Assembly: GCA_021234155.1 (NCBI GenBank) | Contig: JAJEKV010000044.1 | Coordinates: 10,204,777-10,268,776 of the forward strand | Direction: 5' to 3' | Length of the DNA: 64,000 nucleotides | Source of the DNA: Isoetes taiwanensis | Lineage: Eukaryota > Streptophyta > Lycopodiopsida > Isoetales > Isoetaceae | Shown here: positions 56,453 through 64,000 of the stretch, piece by piece | How positions within the stretch are numbered: position 1 is the first letter of the stretch | Layout of the letters: each line of letters begins with the position of its first letter | Made by a program: the position numbers and the translations under genes | Notes under the pieces: model-generated | The model's database searches: none | What the model was told of the DNA's origin: nothing | Seen by the model: the letters and a program-made list of their open reading frames with translations, nothing else

Positions 56453-56800
56453 TTAATTTGCTAAAAAGAAGCCTCGTTAATTTGTCTAATATACATCTTG
56501 GACAAATGAATTTTTCACGTATGTCATCCTCTCCATCAATCAAACCCTTCTTTATCATATATCTAATATTATTCATATGTATATGTGCAGGTCTATTATG
56601 CCAAACTAATACTGAAGCAATGGCTAATATATTCATATGTTTCCTCTCTTTGTTTGAAAATTAAAAGAGATTCCCGACATGTTTTGCAAAAAACCTTCGC
56701 TCATTATTCATAAACACCTTACACCCTCCTTTGTCAAACTTTAGCTCATATCCAATATCAACTAGTTGGGATAGGTTGCTCCACCCTAAAGTCTCTGTAC
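56450..56800 (-). pseudogene. Ty1/copia GAG-pre-integrase fragment
   Basis: The minus-strand frames read LSQLVDIGYELKFDKGGCKV, FMNNERRFFAKHVGNL and then, after stops, VWHNRPAHIHMNNIRYMIKK and REKFICPRCILDKLTRL. LWH-x-R-x-GH...CxxC is the copia pre-integrase zinc region that follows the protease. The fragment is cut on the right by the LTR at 56.8 kb and on the left by LINE 3' ends. Confidence 0.75.
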
Positions 56801-56804
56801 TATG

Positions 56805-57322
56805 TGTTTGGGGTCTGGGTTCGGGAACTCCTGCAAGACAGCCCTCTGTGAGAACCCTTGGATCAAACAGGAGAATCCGGTAGCTGTGTCACGCGGGATT
56901 TGCAAAAGAAACAAAGGAAAAGGAAAAAGAGAGAGAACAAAAGAAAACAATGAGAACACAATGATGAGAACAAACTCTTTAATGCTAGCTCTACTCATAT
57001 ATATATAGTACAATGGCCTTTGGCCCAATATAGATACTCTGTCAGATCTCGGTGCCGACTCCTAGAAGGAGGCCTGATTTGCAGGAGTGTTGGCGGTGCC
57101 TCTTGAGGTGCCTGAAATCACGCTGACGCTGATGCTGACGGCTCGTCACTTGTCTGTTCTCTGCCTCTTCTTTGGCCCGGGCGTGGTCTTCTGCGTGGCC
57201 TTCTGCGCGGCCTTCTGCTGGGCTTTTGACGACTGCCCTGCACCTGACGTTGGATCCTTGTTCTTGACATGGTCCGTGGTGTGCATGAATAGTCCTGTAC
57301 CAGGACGTACATGACTAACACT
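56805..57322 (-). repeat. LTR of the minus-strand retroelement
   Basis: On the minus strand a purine tract (GGTGGGGGGGAG, about 57334-57323) is followed by TGTTAGTCATGTACGTCC. Further in lie a TATA-like run (CTATATATATATATGAG near 57005) and a CT-rich region. I place the end at about 56805 (CCCCAAACA), beyond which copia coding sequence resumes. No second LTR is in the window, so the length of about 518 bp is an estimate. Confidence 0.6.
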
Positions 57323-60300
57323 CCCCCCCACCAAACGACACTCAGGGAGGAGAAAAGGGGGAACTGTTTCAGATGGCGGAAACCCAGCAGTCTGAAATTC
57401 ATCCTGGCGTGTATGAGGACGGGCGCCATTGTGATAGTTCCCAATAAGATCGTTGGCGTGCCTGGAGAGCTTCAGGAGTGTTGAGACGTATTGCTGAAAG
57501 TGCGTCAATAAGAAAGCCAGAGTGCACCATTTCTTGCAGGGCACGATGTGCTGCAGCAGGGACATACTGGCATTCCATGAGAAGGCAAGTCTGAAGAGCG
57601 AAGGCACTGACACTGGCATTCGGGTAGGACGCTGTCAGTTGAGAGAACTCAACAGGATGCACTTTAAAGCAGCACAAAAGCCTGCTTGTCTGTGAACTGA
57701 GGGATCCCGGGAGGTTGCAACATGCTCCAAAAAGAGATCAAGGCCATAGACAGCATGAGTGGGCGTCTGCAAACCGCGCTCATTGGGGAGGAAGATCCAA
57801 TTTTCAGTGTGCTCCAAGGTGGCGCCATTCTCCCAATTAGAGCGGCGTACAAAACGTGGATCCCACTTAAGATCAGTGGAGATCTGTACAGGAGTCCAAT
57901 CAGCATGGCCGTCCATGAACTTGGTCCAGAAGGGAAGAGGCCAATCCGCAGTGAGGTATCTGGGGCGCGGGGGTGCACCTAATGAAGCATATGGAGAATG
58001 AGCAATGCCTGTGGGGGTGGGCTGCTGGGCTTGTGCCCGGAATTCTTGAAAAGGGTCTGCATCAATAGCACGGCACCACTGATCCCAATCAGACCCGGAG
58101 GGCATGGTATAAACTGGAGGATTAACCCAACCCGTGGGAATAGTTCTTACTATCCAGAAAGGCACGCAGGGTGCTGTAGCCACCCAGGTGCTGCAAGTAA
58201 ATTTGTGCAAATGGAAGATCCTCAGGATGAGTTAAATTTTTTCGCACCTGTTCCAGCATCTCGGCTTGCGATAGAGGTAGGTGCTGAGCAAGTTCAGGCA
58301 TGTACTCCGTGGTGAGAGTGTTGGCTTGAGCTGGATCTTGTAGATATGGATTGTTTTGTAATAGCAGCCAATGAGCATGAGGGTTGCCTTGAAAAATCCG
58401 GTGGGCGTCATCTAAAAATTTATCCTTTGTATCAGCCAGATAAAAATCATGAAAAATGTAAGCCATTGGCTGAACAACCCAGAAAATGAAAAAATCGGGA
58501 TCCGCACAGTGGAGTTGATCAAAGTTAAAGAGGGCACAGAGTAAGCCTTTGTCTTCAATTGAAAGGTCCGGCCAAGTTCTGAGAAGATCTGCTTGGCCCA
58601 AGGGCTCATTAAGCTTGCCGTGTGCCGAATACCACTTCAGAAGAAAAACGTGGCGTCGGGCGACCACATAATCCAGATAGCTGGAAGGCGTAAAGAAATC
58701 CTAAGGAATGCGGAGAGCAAGTTCAATATATATCTCATGTTGACTTTGAGCTTCGTCTGCCGACTGAACAGCTTGTTTGAGTTGATGCTCCAAGTCACGG
58801 ATCTGATTGTCTTTCTCTAGCAGAAGATGGGACTGATCACGGAACCTTCTGTGAGATAGCGTGCCCTGTGAAGAGGATTGCCCATGAGCGGGGAGATGAA
58901 GCCGAAGAGAGGCAATCTCTGTATCATCAACGATCTTCTGTTTTTGAGCTTCTGTGAGTTGAGCCTGGAGAGGCGTGACCTGATTTTCGAGCGTGGAAAG
59001 TTGGTCTTCGAGAGAAGTGATGCGCACATTGCGCTCACGAAGTTCTTGGACCTGGTTGTTGTAATTCTGAGAGAGCTCTGTGTACATGGTTTGGAGATCT
59101 GCAAGGAGTTTATCCTTGTCTGCAAGGAGTTTATCCTTATCCTTGTTGGTAGCCAACAATTCTTGAATAGTTGACTGTAACTGAGCCTGTTGATCAGCGA
59201 GCAGGCTAGTCTGTTCCTATTCAGTCTTGAGAGATTCACGGGCCTGTAAAAGAGCCGCATGTTTCTGTTGAAGTTTATCTTCAAGGGATTGAACTTCCAT
59301 GGTGGCAGCTTGGAGATCCCTGTGAACTGCTTCCGTGGCCTCCATGTAAGCTTGAATGCCATTCATGAAGGTTTCTTGCGAGTCCTGAAGCTTAAGGACA
59401 GCTGCTTGCACATCTTGTTGATATTGATACAGGGCCTGTCGAGAAGGTGGAGGTGCGGAGCCCTGTTGTCGATTAGACTGTGACGCCTGAGAAACATGAT
59501 GAGAATTGGAGTGAGTGGTTTCCGTTGAGGAAGAGGAGACAAAAATAGGTTTTTCTTGATTTTGAGCGTGACCAGAAGAAGGATGAGGGCGTGAAGTCTC
59601 AGCCTGATGGTTAACAGGAATGGGATTGGAGGGTTGGTGGGTGGATGCTTGAGAAGTAGTATGCTGAGAGGTGGGGACCCTGGACTGGGTATAGGGACAC
59701 AATGACGGATGATGGCTTGGAGGTGAGCACCCACGGCGGTTTCAAGGCCTGAAGAAGGGGCTGCGCGGATGCGATCAATTTCATGAAGAAGTGGGAGAAA
59801 TAAAATTTGTGGCCAATCAATAGGATGAGTGGAGTAGATGGCCATAATGACAATGTTGAAAAACTGTTTATTTATGTGGGTATTCTTGATGGAATACCCA
59901 TAGAACTTTTGCCATAGAAATTTAACAAAAGTATCATGTGACTTGGCAATGTTCGTGAGTCTATGAGTGTTGGCCTGATAAGGAAGTTGGCCATACTTAG
60001 AGACATCCTGTTCCTGTAAGGCAGCCCAAGATAAAGAAGGCTTGTGAAGAGGGAACTGGAATACCTGAGAAAGCAGAAGCAGGGTAAGCAAAATTGCTGT
60101 CTGATCGACCCTGGTGATCGGTGGTGTTGATCATGTGCGCGACAAACTGCCGGAGTTGGTTCGGATTTGGTGCAGGGAGGTCCTGCTGGGAGAATTCATA
60201 AAGCCCATGGCGTTCTGCAACTTCGCGACTTGGACCTGCAAGGGAATCTCGAAAGGTGGGAGTTGAGAAGGTAACAGACTAAAAAAGAGCCGGATCCTTT

Positions 60301-60345
60301 GGAGCAGTAACTTGAAGGGTAGGGAATTTTGGTGAAGCGGCCATG
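57146..60345 (-). pseudogene. Long coiled-coil ORF of a retroelement (broken)
   Basis: From a Met at about 60345 (MAASPKFPTLQVTAPKDP) a chain of minus-strand frames runs about 1060 codons to a stop at 57146. An N-terminal helical domain (THINKQFFNIVIMAIYSTHP, LHEIDRIRAAPSSGLETAVG) loosely resembles the plant transposon-protein domain found in Ogre/Tat-group extra ORFs. A Ser/Gln/Pro-rich linker follows, then a long Leu/Gln/Glu coiled coil (59470-58710, with LLADKDKLLADLQTMYTELS). Next is a folded region (VVARRHVFLLKWYSAHGKLN; GLFMHTTDHVK) and a basic tail (TTPGPKKRQRTDK) that reads into the LTR. In-frame stops at 59217 and 58701, and frameshifts near 60030, 58150 and 57640, disable it. Specific function unknown. 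Confidence 0.55.
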
Positions 60346-60810
60346 GCGAAGAGCGTCGGAAAGGAACTGGAAGAGCGGATGTGATGAAGCCGGAGGGCGG
60401 AGAGCAGAGGACGAAAACGAAGATAGATGAAAAGGTTTTAGGGCGCACAAGTTGTGGCGAAGGGGCATGATGAGAATGAAATGGGAACCGTTGATTGTGC
60501 CAGGTGGCAACAGATCAGAAGGAGTCGATTTTGAGGCAAAAATTTGGCTAAATCCCCGAGTAGTTAAGGGAGAAGCGATGAGCGGTGGAGATGAAACGTG
60601 AATGAACGATGGGATGTGACAGCGGGTCGAAGGTACAAATATTAATAACCGACGGGCGTGAAAGGAAGAAATGTCATTTAATGCTGTTAACTCGAAGTGG
60701 GATATCATAAAAAAGAAGTGTCAGAAGGTACCATGGATAGATATGCGGCGGGAGAAAAGAGTCTGGATTTAGAAATGGCCTTGCATTGCAACCACGTTAG
60801 CACTATTTCG

Positions 60811-60853
60811 ATTGGTCCATGTCGACAGAGTTCCAAACGGTTGGGCTATATAA
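60811..60853 (+). promoter_or_regulatory. CCAAT-type and TATA elements of the small ORF
   Basis: ATTGG (inverse CCAAT) at about 60811 and GCTATATAAGACG with TATATAA at 60847-60853 lie 46 bp before the ATG at 60893. The arrangement is that of a compact plant core promoter on the plus strand. Confidence 0.5.
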
Positions 60854-60892
60854 GACGAGCAGTGTGCAAAGCTGAGACACCAGTACGTGAGC

Positions 60893-61132
60893 ATGGATGA
60901 TGAATGTACTATGCCGACTAATTGCCAGGAATGGATTACTTGCAAAATGAACGCGATGGACCTCTGGAAATGTCGCAACCGCGGCATCCCTATAGACGGC
61001 TGGTGTGGCGGGATGGCTGAGCATCCTGACCCCAAGACTAATCCCATCGAGGTTGTAGTTCATCTGCGCTGGGATCCTGAGCAATGCCTCTACCATGTGC
61101 TCCGCATCACCTCTGCTCCAAACCCAGAGTAG
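60893..61132 (+). CDS. Small antisense ORF in the retroelement (79 aa)
   Basis: MDDECTMPTNCQEWITCKMN starts 46 bp after a TATA box and runs 79 codons to TAG. Five Cys residues lie in the first half (including WKCRNRGIPIDGWCGG), followed by a hydrophobic/charged end (NPIEVVVHLRWDPEQCLYHV). It is encoded opposite to pol and to the long coiled-coil ORF, between them. Tat-group plant retrotransposons are known to carry antisense ORFs downstream of pol, but I cannot match this protein to them. It has no stops or frameshifts, unlike the flanking sense ORFs. It could be expressed or simply be chance. Confidence 0.4.
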   Translation: MDDECTMPTNCQEWITCKMNAMDLWKCRNRGIPIDGWCGGMAEHPDPKTNPIEVVVHLRWDPEQCLYHVLRITSAPNPE

Positions 61133-61239
61133 GGGTTCTTTTAACTTAGGATTTTGTAAATAGGGCGCAGCCCATAGCGGATATATATGGGCAAAGCCCA
61201 ACTTTTGTTTTTCTCCCCGAATATAATATAAATATGCTT

Positions 61240-62534
61240 CTAGTCACTGTCTTTTGAGTTTGAATGTTCTTGTTGATCGTGTGAATGAACTGTTGTATGC
61301 TCTGTATGAAATTGTTTGAGGCGAAAACCATTTACCAGGGTAGGTAATGGAGTGCCATCTAACTCGGCCAGCTTGAAAACGCTGGGTTGCACCACTTGAA
61401 TAATCTGATAAGGACCAAGCCACCTGAACTTTAATTTGCCTGGAAAATTTTTGTAACGAGAATCATAAAGCAAAACCAAATCACCTTCTTTAAAGTTTTG
61501 GCTTTCAGATGTTTGTCATGCAAGGATTTCCGCAACTGTTGGCCATGAAGAACACGAATATAAGCATCTCTTCGAAGTTCATCCAGCTATTCAAGTTGAT
61601 AAACCCGTTCTTTAAGAGCTGCAGGTGGATTTTGTGCGGTAGCAAGTTGGAAACGAAGAGTCGGAAGAACATATTCAAAGGGCATCAAAGCTTCTTGACC
61701 ATAAACCAACTTGAAAGGAGTGTGGCCCGTAGCAATTTTGAAACATGTGTTGTAAGCCCAAAGAACAGTAGGTAACTTTTCTTGCCAATCCGTGCGAGAG
61801 GCATCACAGATTTTCTTCAAAATAGCGATTAGAGTTTTGTTGGTGTTTTCGGCCAGGCCATTCCCTTGAGGATAGTAAGGTGTGCTTTTACTGTGATGGA
61901 TATGCAAATAATCTGTCAGCTCCTTGATGGTATGATTGGCGAAATGCACTCCACGATCACTAACAAGTTCCGTGGGACAGCCAAAACGCGTGATGATGTG
62001 CGCGTAAAGAACCTTGGCTGTGCTGGCTGCAGTGTTGTCTGGTAGGGCACAGGCCTCCGCCCATTTTGTAGCATAATCAGTGATGACCAGAATGTAGCGG
62101 GCACGGGTGTGCCGCGCAGGTGGATCCATGGGCCCCACAAAGTCCATGCCCCATTTGCTGAAGGGGAGCGGCGTGGCGACCGGCGTCAACGGGAGAGCGT
62201 CACAGGCCGTGGGCCGACCCACACGCTGACAGACATCACACGTGCGGGCGTGAGCGTGGGCATCCTTGAAGAGCGTGGGCCAAAAGTAGGCTGCCAGAAG
62301 AATTTTGCGTGCCATGGTGTCACCATGAAAATGACCACCATCAAGCCCTTCATGGGCTTGTCGAACGATATCGGGCACTTCATGAGGAAGAACACAGCGT
62401 CGGAGCACCAAATCTTTGCCGCGTTTGTACAGATGGCCCGCGATTATGGTGTAGTCACGGACCTCATGGAGAAACTGGGCGGCGTGAGTGAAGTTTTGCT
62501 TGAGAGAGCGTGGGATATTCAGAAGGAAGAGCAC
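61240..62534 (-). pseudogene. pol: Tat/Athila-like integrase
   Basis: The main frame (62534-61587) carries the H2C2 zinc region (HEGLDGGHFHGDTMARKILL ... ARTCDVCQRVGR) and the core with all three catalytic residues: Asp in KWGMDFVGPMD, Asp in ELVSDRGVHFAN, Glu in PQGNGLAENTNKTL. The core ends with WAYNTCFKIATGHTPFKLVY. After a stop and frameshift (61587-61480) the C-terminal domain follows (LYDSRYKNFPGKLKFRWLGP). There is no chromodomain, which together with sequence style fits the Tat/Athila (non-chromovirus) branch of plant Ty3/gypsy. Confidence 0.88.
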
Positions 62535-63068
62535 CAGTGAGGAGATACTGCTGAAAGTTGTGAAACCAATGGGGCGTGGCCGTGACTAAGAACAGCTGTG
62601 CGTCAGGAAAGGCATCTGAAACACCTGTGGAGGGATCATCTGTGTGGATGCGTGAGAGATAATCTGGCACAACATAAGATTTTCCAGCTTTATGAATAAT
62701 TTCAAAAGGAGCGAATTCTTGCAGAAGAAGGACCCAACGAGCAATGCGGCCCGTGGGCGTGGCCTTGTTGATCAAATAAAGAAGAGCCTGATGATCAACA
62801 AAGAACTTGATCTGGCTTCCCAACAAATAATGATGGAAGCGTGGGACACAAAAAACTAAGCCCAAGGCTTCCCGTTCGGTGGCAGAGTAGTTGCGCTCAG
62901 CAGGATTGAGTTTTCTGCTGGCATAACGGTTTGGTTTATCTGTGTGCTCGTCATACGCTTGAGAGAGAACAGCACCAATAGCAAACGCTGAGACATCAAC
63001 ATGAACATGAAAAGGCTTGTCCCATTGAGGAGGAACAAGCACAGGAGCCTGAGTAACATTAGAGTTTT
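62464..63068 (-). pseudogene. pol: Tat/Athila-like RNase H with RT remnant
   Basis: The frame begins APVLVPPQWDKPFHVHVDVS, the RT-RNase H junction. It contains the catalytic Asp in VDVSAFAIGAVLSQ, the Glu in NYSATEREALGLVF and the Asp in FFVDHQALLYLI, ending IIHKAGKSYVVPDYLSRI. The RT palm is missing: homology stops near 63068, where unrelated sequence begins, so the element is 5'-truncated. A frameshift at about 62510 separates it from integrase. Confidence 0.88.
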
Positions 63069-63069
63069 T

Positions 63070-64000
63070 TTGGGATCACTTATTGTCCCAAGCTCGATGC
63101 CAGCATGGAAATCGCTGACCAATGAGAATTCGGGGTGGTCTGGGCTTTTCTTCATCCATGCCTCCCTTCCCATGCCGGTGGGTGCGGGTTCGGCATTATC
63201 CTTACCTACCGCCTGGAGGTTCGGTGGGCGGGAAGTAATAATTACAAATTATTCATACGAATTCCGCCCAAATGTTGGGGTGTCTATAAGTATCCCCCTT
63301 CCTCAACGGCTCTTCTTTTAGCGTCTCTCCATCCGGGTTTGCTAATGCTTTCAATCCTTCTAGTTCTATGAGCTCATCGATTTAGGACTGTTTGATCTAA
63401 TTAATTTGCGGTTCATTTCGGATGGCGATTACCTCATCACGGTGAGAGAACGATTTATTTGCTTCAATATATTTCTTGGGAGCTTCGTGACAATCCGACC
63501 GCCACTCAGAGGTCCTCACCGGGTGATCAAAGGCAGGAGAAATGTTATTTCAAGCCATTGGAAGGCTATTGTTGTCGGGTTCGAGGTGAGAGGGGAAGTA
63601 TATATCAAGGTCAGACACCTATACACACCGACAGACATGAGAAAAGAAAAGATAAGATCTCGACGTAATTTCCCTGAGCTTCGTGCTAATTGTGAGTTTC
63701 ATTATATCTGTGCTAATCCGTCATTCATTATATTTTGAAGAAATCAACTAATTGGGTTTCTGGTATCTCAGGGCTCTCAGTATTTCCGATGTCTTTGGAC
63801 ACGGAACCATCGAGTTCTATCACAAGCATCTTCCGTGCTTTCTATTATGATATTGGATCCTTGCTTTTGAAGGTCAAGCGAAGTGCGATTTGGAAAGGGG
63901 GATTTGGTTCTTAAAATATGAGTATTATCCTCGGAAAGGCAAAATTGTGGACTTACCATTGCCCCCATTATCACAGCTTAGTTCCTGCCCAATGGATTCA
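63070..64000. other. Right end of the window, no gene recognised
   Basis: Plus-strand frames at 63135-63371 and 63406-63738 are open but without recognised domains. A CTATAAGTATCC element near 63283 could be a TATA box for a transcript running off the window. I cannot support a gene. Confidence 0.4.

Overview
The window is plant nuclear DNA from a large, transposon-rich genome. It holds spliced and chloroplast-targeted plant genes, plant Ty3/gypsy (chromovirus and Tat/Athila-like), copia and LINE elements, a PBS complementary to initiator tRNA-Met, and long gene-free stretches. Non-LTR elements with microsatellite tails instead of poly(A), and very long LTRs, make me lean towards a fern or other non-flowering lineage, but the sequence does not prove this. 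Two protein-coding genes look functional: a three-exon CCDC47-type ER gene (7147-8923, minus) and an apparently single-exon chloroplast double-thioredoxin gene of the CDSP32 type (39652-40545, plus).

0-9 kb: small tandem duplications, a LINE 3' end, a degenerate L1-type LINE (minus), a copia RT scrap, then the CCDC47 gene. 9-12.2 kb: no gene found. 12.2-25.4 kb: one complete Ty3/gypsy chromovirus with 1.6-kb LTRs, a 5-bp target-site duplication (ACGAC), PBS, polypurine tract, an open gag, a frameshifted pol and a C-terminal chromodomain. Its 4.4-kb leader between PBS and gag carries extra coding segments. One of them is a broken but unmistakable histone H3 fold (15530-15827), the most unusual thing in the window.

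25.4-39 kb: a mitochondrial dicarboxylate carrier pseudogene, an L1-type LINE with poly(A), a second LINE family ending in a TTCC microsatellite, satellites, and a decayed LTR element with a polypurine tract at about 36.15 kb. 39.6-40.5 kb: the thioredoxin gene.

41-56 kb: a repeat landscape. It contains an AAGATTCCC-type satellite, a 1550-bp insertion with 5-bp target duplication next to a paralogous empty site, an inverted and internally expanded relative of that insertion 7 kb away, a 107-bp tandem array, and more LINE 3' ends with TTCTA tails. 56-63 kb: a minus-strand Tat/Athila-like retroelement truncated inside pol. It retains RNase H and a DDE-complete integrase, followed by a small antisense gene-like ORF with its own TATA box, a long decayed coiled-coil ORF, a polypurine tract and an LTR that sits in a copia fragment. 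63-64 kb: nothing recognised.

The two host genes are unrelated (ER membrane-protein biogenesis; plastid redox). The rest is interacting layers of retroelements. In the chromovirus, a chromodomain (a histone H3-tail reader in other chromoviruses) and an H3-like fold occur in the same element.
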